Made by a program: the position numbers and the translations under genes
Part shown: in pieces, positions 11,062-24,599 of the stretch
Layout of the letters: the number at the start of each line of letters is the position of its first letter
Position numbering within the stretch: position 1 is the first letter of the stretch
The notes under the pieces: model-generated
Databases searched by the model: none
What the model was told of the DNA's origin: nothing
Seen by the model: the letters and a program-made list of their open reading frames with translations, nothing else
Assembly: GCA_033297075.1 (NCBI GenBank)
Contig: MU858100.1
Location: 62,001 to 126,000 of the forward strand
Origin: Rhypophila decipiens
Lineage: Eukaryota > Ascomycota > Sordariomycetes > Sordariales > Naviculisporaceae
Direction: 5' to 3'
Length of the DNA: 64,000 nt

Positions 11062-12948
11062 TTATGCTCCACTCTGTCCTGCCTCGCGGAACTGCTCAAA
11101 GCTGAACTCGGCATCTGCCGGTCCAGAAGCCCTCGAATCCTCCTCTTCCAGACGCCTCTCGAGCTCCAGCCGGCCCTCTTTGCCCCAGTACAACGCCTTC
11201 TCGGTACCATTAACACATGCCTCGGTAATGAGCACATACGACATGGGGGCGTCAAAGATGGGCTCCGCCAGCACGCGCTCCATCTCCATCTTCAAACCAC
11301 GCGCACCCGTCTCATTCTTTGCCGCCCTCTCCGCAATGGCGTACAACGCTCGCTGTGTAAAGAACAGCCGGCTGGGATACGTATTGAACAGCTCGGTATA
11401 CTGAGCCACCAAGCTATTCCGCGGTTCTGTCAGGATGCGGTACAGCTCATTGATAGACAGCGGCGACAGAGCACAGATATTGTGCATGCGGCCGATAAGC
11501 TCGGGGATAAACCCAAATGCCTGGAGATCGGCAGGTGTCGCCAGGTCGAGAGGAGTGAACCCGCTCCCACTTGGAAGACCTCGCTCAGACGAGACCGGAA
11601 GTTGTGGTTGATGGGGGAGGTGCTTATACATATCCGGCGGGAGAATGTCCTTGCTGCCTGACATGGAAGATCCTCGACTACGGATTTCAGCCCCAAAGCC
11701 TATTGAATGCTTCGAGACGCGCCTCAGAACATTCTTGTCCAGACCAACAAAAGCTCCGCAGAAAACGAAGAGGATATTTGTGGTGTCGATCGTGTACTGG
11801 TCGACTTTTCCAGACGGAGGAGTGGAATGGGAGCCTTGTGGCCCATTGCCGCCGTTCTGGGTGCCCGTGGGCCGTGATGATCGATTGTCTTTAACGTTGA
11901 TCGTTACCTTGGTCCCTTCAACGAGCTTTAATAAGGCCTGCTGGACTCCTTCGCCGCCCACGTCCCTCCCGTTCACCGTTTCTCGTCTCGCAATCTTGTC
12001 AAACTCATCCAACACAACAATTCCGTGTTCTGCGGCCTTGATATCGTAATTAGCTTCGATAAGCAGCCGTTCTATGCATGCTTCAACATCTTGGCCGATA
12101 TATCCCGCCTGGGTGAACGAGTTACAGTCGCTTATTGTAAAGGGCACCTTGAGTTTCTTGCTTAGAGTTCTGGATACTGAAGTCAGTACATCGTATCGAC
12201 TTGGCGATTCACTTGGGCGAATGGCTCACTCGAGAATATATGTTTTCCCCACACCTGTTGGCCCTATCAGCAAGATATTGCTCTTGTCTATCTTGACATG
12301 CTTGGGCAGAGATCTCTCTTCTTGGATATAGAAATCGTCAGTCGGGCTCTCAAACGACTCCTCGGAAAAGGCACGCGCCCCCTGAGCCGCTTCACTCTGG
12401 TCCGGAAGTTCATCTTGAAAGAACTGCCCATCAGCCCAATACCGATATGACGGGGAACGTGGGGAGCGACCAGATAACCGTCTCCCACCTTCGACAACAG
12501 GTCCATTGTTGGCGCCGAAACCCGAGCGCTCATATAGGTCCCGGTCTTGCGCGTACTTTTGCCGCTGCAGCTTTTCACGCAGGCGCTGGTCCTGCGCCTC
12601 GTGATGCTGGCGGCGGCGCAATCCCTGATAATGATTGAATATGACAGAGCATATCGTTTTCTTGGCCCGATCCTGGCCTACGACGTAGTCGTCGACCCGT
12701 CGCTTGAGGTCTCGAGGGTAGAATTGTGGTACGCCAAAGGTGGACTTGGCAAAGATAGGACCGCGTCCGGCGTCCTGAGACGGATCATAGCTGCTCGAGA
12801 ATCCAGAATCGAAGTTCTGTGGCCGCCGGTTTATCGCGACAGCATGCGAAGTCGAGAATGCGGCGTACCGTGATCGGCGCGGGTGACGGGCTACTGGTAG
12901 TTGATAGGAGCATGGAACTCGCCATGGTCTTGCAAGGACCGACATCAT
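11062..12948 (-). CDS. mcx1: Mitochondrial ClpX-type AAA+ unfoldase
   Basis: Two exons on the minus strand, 12948-12230 and 12169-11062, give 608 residues. The 60-bp intron (12170-12229) has GTGAGC, a CTGAC branch site and TCCAG, and splits the codon after Walker A (GPTGVGKTYILE then TLSKKL). ClpX unfolds matrix proteins, alone or with ClpP, and activates ALA synthase in yeast. The first 40 residues are Arg/Ser/Ala-rich, a likely matrix presequence. Walker A is at 229-236 and Walker B (VVLDEFDK) near 291-298. A GYIGQDVE segment and a long C-terminal AAA lid follow (FIPELIGRMHNICALSPL). The Cys4 zinc-binding domain of bacterial ClpX is not visible. A roughly 40-residue charged, low-complexity insert precedes the Walker A region. 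Confidence 0.93.
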
Positions 12949-14027
12949 GATACCGGTACTCGGACCAACAGCATGCTCGTGGCAGTCATGGACAGGTAGG
13001 TAAAGTAATAAGGAGGATCAATCTGACGGTTATGGCTTTGAAGGGAATAAGCGCATCGTTGACCTTGTTTCAGAGTCCGAAAGCCAAATGGTATCTAGGG
13101 ATGTGAATGATCGCAGATAACGCAATGGTATTTCATGAGGGGGGTGGTCAGCAGGACGCCGTCTTTGTTCACGGTGAGCAATAAAGCATCAGCGGTGTAA
13201 CTTGAAGTGCGGGGAGGAGCGCTTGGTCCCTGGAGCTGCCACCCGGAGGCTGCGAGCTAGGTACCTTATCAGGCCCCTCCCGGGTAGCAGCTACAGCATG
13301 GATGGATGATGGAACCCCTCTGCCCCTCCATGTTCCGAGCTCCACTCATCAGCCTTGGGCCCTTGGCTTTGAAGCTCCCGATATCCAGCCGATGCTCGAC
13401 GGTTTATCTGGCAACACAACAAATATTTTCATCAATACGAGCTGCACTTAATTCGGACCGTCCTTTATGTTTAATTCGGAGCCATTGCAGGAGGAGCTCA
13501 CGCCCCACCACACAACTGATTGTGCTGTTTGGTCTGGACCCAACAGGCGGCACAACAGAAATGACATCCCTGCTGATACGCTGCGGCGGATACGTTAGTG
13601 GGTGAGCTTGAAGCTGCCTGCAGCTGTTCGGGTCCCTGGGTTGGATTTTGTTGGGCCCATGATGTAATGGGGCAGACAGGACTTTGAATCAGCTCATCTC
13701 ACTCTCGCCCCTGATAGAAACCAGCACGAGATACTTTCCACAATTTAATTTTAGCAGGCGTTGCTTGCTCTGTACCGTTTTCCTAGCTCAATTGGGTGAT
13801 TCTCAAGTTTTACAGTCAATCATTGCTTGCGTTACCGGCCGGTATTGGAAGACGAAAGCTCCAATCGTTATCTACCAGGAACCCTGCAAGTATCAATCAC
13901 ACTACTTTACATTCTTGATCGGGCTGCCAAATACTTTCCCAGTTCCTGTTCTTCATATTTCGGTGACTGGGCTTCGCAACTTTGTTTTCTGATACTTTGC
14001 CTCCGTCGCTGCGTCTACTCAAAAGCA
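12949..14027. other. Divergent promoter region between clpX and gbe1
   Basis: A shared upstream region of about 1.1 kb. The open frames at 13306-13605 and 13684-13992 lack recognisable features. No repeats are seen. Confidence 0.5.
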
Positions 14028-16565
14028 ATGGATAACCTCGCCGAAAACTCGTCAAAGACCCTCGTGGGTGGAGGGCAGGTCCCGAGTGATGACATTCCCA
14101 AGGATGGCACTGGTACGAAATTTCCCCTCTGTCTTTGCTCTCTCAAAACCAACTACTAACCTTTTTTCCCAGGAGTCATCAAGCTGGACCCATGGCTCTC
14201 TCCCTTCCAAGATTCATTGAAACGCCGATACTCCAAGGCTCAGGAATGGATCAAGACAATCGACAAGACCGAGGGCGGACTTGACAAGTTCAGCAAGGTA
14301 GGTTCACCCATGATAGCTTGTCATGACTCTCAGGGAATACCTGTCTAATATTATGTTGTTTAGGGTGCCGACATCTTTGGTCTGCACGTCCAACCTGACA
14401 ACAGCATCCTATACCGCGAATGGGCGCCCAATGCCATCAAAGCTTCCCTTGTCGGAGAGTTCAGTATGTTGTTACCTGACAACCCTCATCTCGATCCTAG
14501 TCTAATCTTTTCCCTAGATAACTGGAACAGAGAGGCACATCCTATGAAAAAGAACGAGTTTGGTGTCTTCTCAATCACCGTGCCCCCAACAGCCGATGGG
14601 AAGCCAGCTATCCCTCACAACTCAAAGATCAAGGTAATTCCACTCGACCATTCTGCCTCGGCCTGTCCAGATCTAACAAGGCGATAGATTTCTCTCGAGT
14701 TGCCCACTGGTGAATGGGTTGACCGGTTACCCGCTTGGATCAAGTATGTGACACAGGACCTCTCGGTGTCTCCCGCGTATGATGCCAGATTCTGGAACCC
14801 GCCCGAGGCTGAGAAATATGTCTTCAAGCACCCTCGTCCCAAGAAGCCGGAGAGCCTGAGAGTATATGAAGCCCATGTCGGTATCTCTTCGCCCGAGTTG
14901 AGGGTCACGACGTACAAGGAGTTCACAAAGAGCATGCTCCCACGCATCAGAGACCTGGGGTACAATGTCATTCAACTTATGGCTATCATGGAACACGCCT
15001 ATTATGCCAGCTTTGGCTATCAAGTGAACAACTTCTTTGCCGCCAGCAGTCGCTATGGCCCGCCGGAGGACTTGAAAGAGTTGGTGGACACTGCTCATAG
15101 CATGGGCATCACTGTGCTCCTGGATGTTGTGCATAGCCATGCCTCCAAGAATGTGTTGGATGGACTGAATCAGTTCGACGGCACCGACCATCAGTATTTC
15201 CACGAGGGCACCAGAGGAAAGCACGAGCTCTGGGACAGCAGGCTTTTCAACTATGGCCATCACGAAGTCATGAGGTTCCTGCTCAGTAATCTGCGCTTCT
15301 GGATGGATGAGTACCACTTTGATGGCTTCAGATTTGACGGAGTCACGAGCATGCTCTATCTTCATCATGGCATTGGAACGTGAGTATCCCTGTATGGCTT
15401 CATCTATCAAATCACTGGCTGACTGACATATTAGCGGCTTTTCTGGCGGCTATCATGAATACTTTGGCGCCGGTGTTGACGAGGAGGCGGTGGTATATCT
15501 CATGCTGGCCAACGAACTGCTTCATGAGTTGTATCCCGATGTCATCACCGTTGCAGAAGATGTATCGGGCATGCCAGCCTTGTGTCTGCCATTGAGCCTG
15601 GGAGGTGTTGGGTTCGACTACCGCCTCGCCATGGCCATTCCCGACATGTGGATCAAGATCCTCAAAGAGCAAAAGGATGAGGACTGGGACCTTGGAAATA
15701 TCTGCTTCACCTTGACCAACCGGCGCCACGGCGAGAAGACGATTGCCTATTGCGAGAGTCACGATCAAGCGTAAGTTTACATCTCTAATTGCATAGGTTC
15801 AAGACGCTAACCCTCCATGTATGGTAGTCTTGTGGGAGACAAATCCTTGATGATGCATCTTTGTGATGCCGAACTGTACACGAACATGTCAAACCTTACG
15901 CCTCTAACTCCCGTCATCGATCGGGGTATGGCTCTACACAAGATGATTCGACTCCTCACTCACGCCCTCGGAGGTGAGGGATATCTCAACTTCGAAGGCA
16001 ACGAATTCGGCCACCCTGAGTGGCTTGACTTCCCCCGTGAGGGCAACCAAAACTCGTTTTGGTATGCGCGACGCCAGCTCAACTTGACCGAAGATCCTCT
16101 CCTTCGGTACCAATATCTCAACAACTTTGACCGCTCAATGAATCAGTGTGAGGCCAAGTACGGATGGCTGCATGCCCCACAGGCTTATATCTCGCTGAAG
16201 AATGAGGCGGACAAGGTGATTGTCTTTGAAAGGGCCGGCGTGGTCTTTGTGTTCAACTTCCACGCAACCAACAGCTACACGGACTATAGAATTGGCATCG
16301 AGACCGCAGGAACCTACAGGGTTGTGCTTGACAGCGATACCAAGGAGCATGGCGGATTCGCGAGAATCGATGACAACACGAGATTCTTCACCGAGGCCTT
16401 GAAGTGGAACGACCGTGCTAACTGCACACATCTATACCTTCCCTCCAGGACCGCAATTGTAAGTTCATGTCCCGAATTCACACGTCAGGGGTTCGTTTCC
16501 CCGTGCTAACCGTCTTTTCCAACTAGGTTTTGGCGCTTGAGTCTAGCATTTCGCAGCGTGGTTAA
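14028..16565 (+). CDS. gbe1: 1,4-alpha-glucan (glycogen) branching enzyme
   Basis: Eight exons: 14028-14112, 14173-14297, 14364-14463, 14518-14633, 14688-15379, 15435-15770, 15828-16458 and 16527-16565. All seven introns have GT..AG ends and phases agree; the product is 707 residues. The enzyme forms alpha-1,6 branches in cytosolic glycogen. An N-terminal CBM48-type domain spans about residues 60-165. The GH13 barrel shows [10 protein letters not shown] (region I), [10 protein letters not shown] with the nucleophile Asp359 (region II), VAEDVSG with the acid/base Glu414 (region III) and ESHDQALVGDK (region IV). [13 protein letters not shown] is a further branching-enzyme hallmark. The frame is open for 67 codons before the chosen ATG, but the MDNLAENS start fits family length. 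The last exon adds only 12 residues. Confidence 0.96.
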
Positions 16566-17244
16566 ATTCATGAGGTACAGGTATTGGTGGAGGGAGCGCT
16601 TTTTGAGCTGGTTCCGGTTAAAAGGGAATTTGAAGACTATCGTGCTCAGTTTAGACCAGTCTGTGGGACACCGGACTTATATAGATATGTAGATTCTGAT
16701 TGCTAGCAATGAAACTTTGCAGTGAGAAGCCATCTTCAGATGAAAGTTGGACAAATAATAATCCCATCTTTCTCGCCATGATAGCCTCCACTGGTGACGT
16801 TATGGATGTGGGTGGAGTCTTCTTGCCCCGAAACGAACTGCTGCCAAAACCCGCAAGTCCGAACTCTGAACCACAAGAGCTGGGCCGGGGCTCCATTTCA
16901 TTCACTGAACCTGTCAGCGGGAGAGACCGGAACTTGTCCTGGAAAACAGGTGGGTCACTTGAAAAAGATTTTCTACTGGTTGATGAGGCTGGTCAGTGCT
17001 GAGATCCCCAGTAACAACCGCCTTGGCCAACTAAAACCAGCCAGTGGCAGCTTTGCTTCTGGCACATTTCATCCGAGGAAAAAGGTGGGTCGTTTGGATC
17101 AGGTCACGTGGAGCTTTGCTTCGAAGCTCCGCAGCAACGACAAGCTGTTGAGCAGATTTTCGTTCTATTCCTCCCCTTCCTCCCCGAAGCCCATCTCTCT
17201 CGCTATACATCCACCATCCAAGTCCGCACTTAGCCATCGTCACG
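16566..17244. other. Spacer and promoter between gbe1 and atp2
   Basis: It holds the gbe1 3' end and the atp2 promoter, with a CACGTG E-box at 17105-17110. No gene is supported. Confidence 0.5.
17105..17110. promoter_or_regulatory. CACGTG E-box upstream of atp2
   Basis: A perfect CACGTG in the context GGTCACGTGG lies 135 bp before the atp2 ATG. bHLH factors such as Cbf1 or Usf-like proteins bind this sequence. A 7-bp inverted repeat (GGAGCTT..AAGCTCC, 17110-17130) follows immediately. Function is inferred from sequence and position only. Confidence 0.35.
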
Positions 17245-19421
<2,177 letters not shown>

Positions 19422-19770
19422 TTGGATGGTGGGGTGATATAAAATACAGGATGGAAACGGTAGCCTTTGTGTATAGAAGAGAGAAGGTTCCGGGGAGGTC
19501 CTAGCTCAAATTAGTCGTCTCTTTTGTGAGCTGTGTATCAATCAAGTCTTTTATTTGTCCAACATTATATGCGATGCCCTGAAAGTTGTACTGATCTGTG
19601 GTGTGTTCGATCCGATGACTACGTGAATTTGGTCCGGTCTGCCTCTACGTTTCGGAGGCGATCAACTCATCGGTGTAAGCCTTATTATGGAACTTGAGCA
19701 CCTTATTTTATGAACCTGGACGGACACCTATCGGACTTGTAGCCAGAAAACAAGAGGGTCTCAGTGGAAA

Positions 19771-19967
19771 TTATATGCGTCGAGGGATCTATTATATACG
19801 TTCTGGAGCACTGTTATATGCCGTTGCCTGAACTATTATATGCCTTTGGGATAACTGTTATATGCGTTCCGGAGAATTGTTATATCCCTCTGGGAGTACT
19901 GTTATATGCGTTCCAGAGAACTGTTATACGCCTTTGGGAGGTCTGTTATATGCTTCGGAAGAACTTT
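19771..19967. repeat. 22-bp minisatellite, nine units
   Basis: Units start at 19771, 19792, 19814, 19836, 19858, 19880, 19902, 19924 and 19946. Each begins TTATATGC or a close variant. From the fourth unit on, continuations alternate between GCGTTCC-GAGAA and CC-TTTGGGAG, so the higher-order unit is 44 bp. Confidence 0.9.
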
Positions 19968-20143
19968 TTACATGTATTCCTGGCCGTCTTGCAACGCCTT
20001 CCAGTGATCAAGAGATGCGTGTCCAGAGGCTGTCATATACATGACCTACTCACTTCTGAATAACATGGTGTGGCATCTTCAGACGTCAGAATGAGCCTCT
20101 TTTCCCCGGCACATATGCTTATTCCGGGGATTATTGATACATT

Positions 20144-20536
20144 TCAGTTGAAAATAATACGCCTTTAAACTGTCGTGCTCACATATATAAGCCGAAATTC
20201 ATATGCCTCTAGTTAAGTCCTCTAACGCATATAAGCTGAAATTCATATGCCTATAATCTGGTCTTTTAATGCGTTAAGCTGAAATTCTCATGCCTCGGGT
20301 GATTCTCATCAACACGTATGGGTCAATTCATAACCGTACGACCTGGTCACCTAATAGATGTAAGTTGAAAATTTCACCCCTCCGAAGTGTCTTTCTCCCA
20401 CGTCTAAGTCAAAGGTATCATCCGTCGTATGTTCATCTCCGATGTGTTCAAGTCGAGATGCATGTTTCTACCATCTGGTCCTTCAATACGTTTAGGTCAA
20501 TTTTCGATACATCTTTTACATATGTACGGGCCGGAA
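20144..20536. repeat. Degenerate 44-bp minisatellite, about nine units
   Basis: Unit starts are near 20144, 20188, 20232, 20275, 20319, 20361, 20405, 20449 and 20493, giving spacings of 42-44 bp. Units open with TAAG(C/T)TGAAATTCATATGCC or a decayed form and close with CTGGTC-CTTAATACGT-like ends. The first three are well conserved and the rest progressively diverged. Confidence 0.8.
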
Positions 20537-20718
20537 ACTGAGTCTTACACATAAGGCCTTTTGCTCACATAACAACTCAAAAATTCCGAGGCCCCGAGTT
20601 TGGCTGTTGACATACAAGTCGAGCCTTCTACTTCTCGGGAGCTCAAAACACAACCTAAAACCTAACGTTTCCCTGGAAGAAAGTGTGCCCCCTTGAGATT
20701 GTTTTTGTTCATGTTAGA

Positions 20719-20857
20719 CCACAATGGCGCTTTGTAGCCGGCTCCAGGCAGCAGGAGGTGCAGCACACCAACTTGCGCATACATATGCCCTGCGTTGGCC
20801 CCAGCCAATCCGTTCTCTTCCATAGACCATAGACCACTACGAATCTACTGATTCAGT
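20719..20857 (+). repeat. Left terminal inverted repeat
   Basis: This is the 139-bp left arm of the element. It includes a short internal direct repeat, CATAGAC-CATAGAC, near the inner third. Confidence 0.85.
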
Positions 20858-21804
20858 GTGTATGTGTGTATGTGTGTGTGATTATGTGATAAGCATGCTT
20901 GGTATGGTTAAGAGAATCTACGGGAACGGGAGACGACGTTGGTGGTGGCAACCATAATGTAGACGATGTAGTACATCATGATCTTCATTCCGGAGAGCTG
21001 TGACTACATCTGGATGCTGCGTGCTGAGAGCAACGTACTTCAACATACGAGGCTTGACCAGGACCCGAAAAGAAGTTGTAGTCGGTTCGTGCTTAACGCA
21101 AGAGCTTCCTCGATTTCTTGGTACTGTGCAAGGACTGGACCTTGGGGTGGTTGACGTCTCCTTTTCCGTGAATATCGTCAGGATATGGGGTTTATAACAT
21201 ACGTCGTTATCCTCATTTCTATCTATTTGTACCTTAGTAGCTTTCTAGGGGTTCTCATTCGTGGATCTAGTTCTTGTAAATCGCTTCACCTCAGTTGTTT
21301 GGAAGTACTGATCTCGTGGCAAGCTTCTCTCCCATGCTATTCTTGGTTTCACTTTCGTCGAGGCCATCAGCCTTTTCGACCTCATGGTTGCCCTTATGAC
21401 CAAGTTTGTCAGTAGTATCCGGGCATGTCGTGTCATACTTCCCTATCCTCCATACTTTCTGACAATATTCTCTCGGACCTAAACAACCTCTCGCTCCTCT
21501 TGAAACCGACCTTCGCAGCGATACCTCGCTGCTGTTAATGCCCGTTGTGTTCGAGTAAACTGTAGCTTATCACTGGCATGCCGAGCTGGTTGGCTCTTTG
21601 ACTCGTGGGCTGCTATAACTAGATTTGGCTGGCAGGTTGAGTTTCAAGTAGAGTAGTAGCTGTGAAGAGTTTCACCCCCTGAAGTTGATGAAGTATTGAG
21701 TAGTCGGGTAGTCTGCCGGTGAAGACTTACAAATCTGGTCGTGTCTCGTCGAGTAGATGCGAATAACTTCAAAGTGTGAGCACTGAATTCTCAGAACCCG
21801 GGGG

Positions 21805-21943
21805 ACTGAATCAGTAGATTCGTCGTGGTCTATGGTCTATGGAAGAGAACGGACTGGCTGGGGCCAACGCAGGGCATATGTATGCGCAAGCTGGTGTGCT
21901 GCACCTCCTGCTGCCTGGAGCCGGCTACAAAGCGCCATTGTGG
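21805..21943 (-). repeat. Right terminal inverted repeat
   Basis: This is the reverse complement of 20719-20857 with three substitutions and no gaps. Confidence 0.85.
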
Positions 21944-22122
21944 GCGACGCTGTCGAGCCCTACGTTGTTGACCATATGGTAAAACGAGGAGAAGCAGTTG
22001 TTCGTCGTGAAATCAAAGTATCTAACCCGCTTGGAGATTTGCTCTTCGCTTGTCTCTTCTCTCAAGAACAAACAGACACTTCTGCTCGACTTCGTTCCTG
22101 GCAACTGAATAAGAGCAAAATA

Positions 22123-22845
22123 TCATGCCCAAGCTTCCTTGAAACTCTTCAGTACGATCCCATGATTTCGGTCAACACTCAACAGAATATATGCCGGCTT
22201 GGGCGGCGGAGTTTTGATTGGCAGGCCCGCAGCGACCAACTCGACATTCTCGGGGTGCTTCTTTGTCTTGTTATGGGTGCCAAGGGCAACTTGAAGCCAG
22301 GCGTTGTTTGATGGACTCGGCGCGAAATCCCTCCAGGTCGGCCGCACGCTCCTTTGCCCCCCACGCTTGTGACCTCTCCAGCATCTTGGCCGCTATCTCC
22401 TTTCTCCTCTTCTCATTATAGGCGAGGAACTCTGCCTCGTCTATGCTGTAGAGATTACTGAAGACTCCATCCACAACAGTTTCAGGACAGCCCTGAAGAT
22501 ATACGCGAGGCAAGCCTCCAGCGCAACTATCTACACCCGCGTCCTCCCAACTGTGAAAGCACTGGGTTGCTTGCACCAGCACAGAAGACCCTGATGGGTG
22601 ATCTTTATCCTTTGGTCGAGGCACCTGTAAGGAGACTGACTGCATCCGGGCACAGTGCGGACTCTCTGACCGTACTTTAGCCGCAAGACCTCGTCTTCCC
22701 GTCTTGTTGCCTCCCACTTTGGCGGCTTCTTCTTGGTGGAAAAATTCCAGGTCCAAGTTTTGCCTACTGTTTGTCGACCCCAATTCTCGGTATTCAGATT
22801 TACGGACACTTCATTTATTTTATTCTCCTTCTTCTGCTCGATTAG
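22123..22845 (-). pseudogene. Broken or intron-containing gene of unknown family
   Basis: Three consecutive minus-strand open segments in different frames have protein-like composition. The first (about 22845-22600) includes ENWGRQTVGKTWTWNFS and REDEVLRLKYGQRV. The second (about 22550-22271) includes EFLAYNEKRRKEIAAKMLERS. The third (about 22330-22123) includes KHPENVELVAAGLPIKTP. A possible intron (GTGCCT to TTTCACAG, ending near 22551) could join the first two. The second and third appear to need a frameshift. No ATG begins the first segment. This may be a decayed gene or captured exons beside the inverted-repeat element. No family is recognised. Confidence 0.35.
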
Positions 22846-23443
22846 GAGCCTTTACTTCAGCATTCGTATTTCCCCAGAGGGCTCAGACAAATCACATCGG
22901 TAAGGATACTATAGAGGGACATGTCAGACGGAGATTTAATATGTCTGGTAAAAAGCTTGGCTGATCTACATAGGTTTAAAGAGTTATTGTGGTGATAATC
23001 GTTCATATCACAACTACCGGGACTCTGAACAGCCTTTGGTAGGTCCATGTCACAGTCTGTGAATGTCATGACATTGGTCTGGCCGACTCGGGGCTGGTAT
23101 GACGAGCTCCTCCCCATTTGGTCCCGCTGGTGGCTATGATGCTTGTTTGTTTCTACGGAAGGAACCTATGAGCCGGTGTGGACATTACACACACCGGGAC
23201 CTGACCGCGGGACAGAATACAAAAGGTAATAAAGCAGCTGGATCTACTGAACTTCACTTCCATTCCCTCGTCTGGCCCTCTTCTTCTGTCATTCGTGTGT
23301 ATATGCTATTCTTGGGATACTCTATCGTCACCTTTAGTTCGACTGTTTGTGTTTGGAAATCCTCTCAGCCGGGCAGAATCATATCTTGGATTGTCCCGCT
23401 TACGAGACGGCAAAGGATATTGAAGGAAAGAACGAAAGCAAAC
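22846..23443. other. Upstream region of the CE1 esterase gene
   Basis: It presumably contains the esterase promoter. The esterase frame stays open back to 23099, but the added residues are not signal-peptide-like, so they are treated as leader. No other gene is seen. Confidence 0.45.
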
Positions 23444-24599
23444 ATGTTGGGCATCGTCACTCTCAGCGGTCTTCTGACCGGACTTGGGCTTCTCACGTCC
23501 ATGTCATCACCTGTCATGGCTGCTCAGCTTACCAAGGTCAACTATCCCAACAATGCCACTTCCAAGGTCGAAATGTAAGTGGCCTCTTCTTTCACAACCC
23601 ATACATCCTGCTATCTAGGCAAGCAAAGACATGAAAGGAACCACCTCCGGCAAATGCCCCCATTTCTGCCCTCTTACGTTGTCATCCCGCCTGGCTAACT
23701 GTCTTTACCAGGTACATCTACATTCCCGACAAGGTGGTGCCCAACCCGCCACTGGTAGTGGTAATCCACTCGTGCCAGTCGACAGCACAGTCGTATTTCC
23801 GCAACTCCAAAATCCCATGGGCCAAGGGCAGCGACACGAGGGGGTACATCACCTTATGGCCTAGCTCACCGCACAGTGGGACTTGCTGGGACGTGTCAAG
23901 TCGTCAGACACTCAAGCACGATGGCGGAGGAGACTCGCAGGCTATCTCGAACATGATTCTCTACGCGCTGGATGCCTACAAGGTGGACCGGAGTAAGGTA
24001 TTTGTTACAGGGGGTAGTTCTGGGGGTAAGCTTTCCTCTCTCTGTCGTGTCCCTGACCCTGACCATGGAGCTTTTCTTCGCCGGGGAAACATATCAAGGA
24101 GCAGCTAAATCGCTAACAACGAATCACCCCAGCAATGATGTCCAACGTCCTAGCAGCCACCTATCCCAACCTAATCTCAGCAGTATCGCTCTACAGCGGC
24201 GTCCCAGCAGGCTGCTTCGTCTCCTCCTCAGGCGGCGTAGCAGCATGGAACAACAGCTGCAGCGGCGGCCAGAGCCGAGCCTCGGCCGAGCAATGGGGCA
24301 ACGTAGTCAAGAACATGTACCCGGGGTATTCCGGGCCTCGACCGAGGATGCAGATCTGGCATGGCAGCGCAGACGGGACCATCTCGCCGCAGAATTACCA
24401 GGAACAAATCAAGCAGTGGACGAATGTCTTTGGACTGAGCAATACGCCTACTAGCTCTGTCAAGAATTCACCGGAGAGGAATTACCAGACTGATAATTAT
24501 GGGACGGATAACATGCTTCAGGGGATATATGCTACGGGGGTGGGGCATAGTGTGCCTTCCAACTTGACGGCTAGTGAGCTTTGGTTTGGGATACACTAA
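23444..24599 (+). CDS. Secreted CE1-family esterase (acetylxylan/feruloyl esterase type)
   Basis: Three exons, 23444-23574, 23712-24025 and 24133-24599, give 303 residues. Residues 1-26 form a signal peptide ending VMA before AQL, so the enzyme is probably secreted. The alpha/beta-hydrolase core fits the polyhydroxybutyrate-depolymerase-like CE1 group, with PPLVVVIHSCQSTAQ for the oxyanion-hole region. The nucleophile elbow TGGSSGAMM has its Ser near residue 146. An acid in WHGSADGTI and the His in GVGHSVP complete the triad. In this group TLWPSSPHSGTCWDVSS is typical. It should release acetyl or feruloyl groups from plant xylan; sequence alone does not decide which. No carbohydrate-binding module is present. 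It converges with a Zn2Cys6 regulator gene. Confidence 0.9.

Larger units (their letters stand above)
19422..20718. other. Gene-free repeat-rich region after atp2
   Basis: No coding gene is supported. Frames that look open here are translations of two tandem arrays, listed separately at 19771-19967 and 20144-20536. The segment 20540-20718 shows no recognised feature. Confidence 0.7.
20719..21943. mobile_element. 1225-bp element with 139-bp terminal inverted repeats
   Basis: The arms 20719-20857 and 21805-21943 are reverse complements with only three mismatches over 139 bp. Outer ends read CCACAATGG..CCATTGTGG. The 947-bp interior has no long open frame; the best are about 60-75 codons and match nothing I recognise. 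A GT-rich tract (20855-20881) follows the left arm. I see no target-site duplication at either arm boundary. The structure fits a non-autonomous DNA transposon or foldback element; Mutator-like elements have arms of this length. The near identity of the arms suggests either recent arrival or correction by gene conversion. Confidence 0.75.

Noticed and set aside
19764..20063. 99-codon open frame
   Set aside because: It is a translation of the 22-bp minisatellite; since 22 is not a multiple of three, protein repeats are incidental.
20719..21943. Target-site duplication around the inverted-repeat element
   Set aside because: Flanks TGTTAGA and GCGACGC were compared at 2-10 bp and do not match, so no duplication is claimed.
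21832..22311. 159-codon open frame beginning in the right inverted repeat
   Set aside because: It crosses the element boundary and overlaps the minus-strand coding-like segments; no recognisable features.
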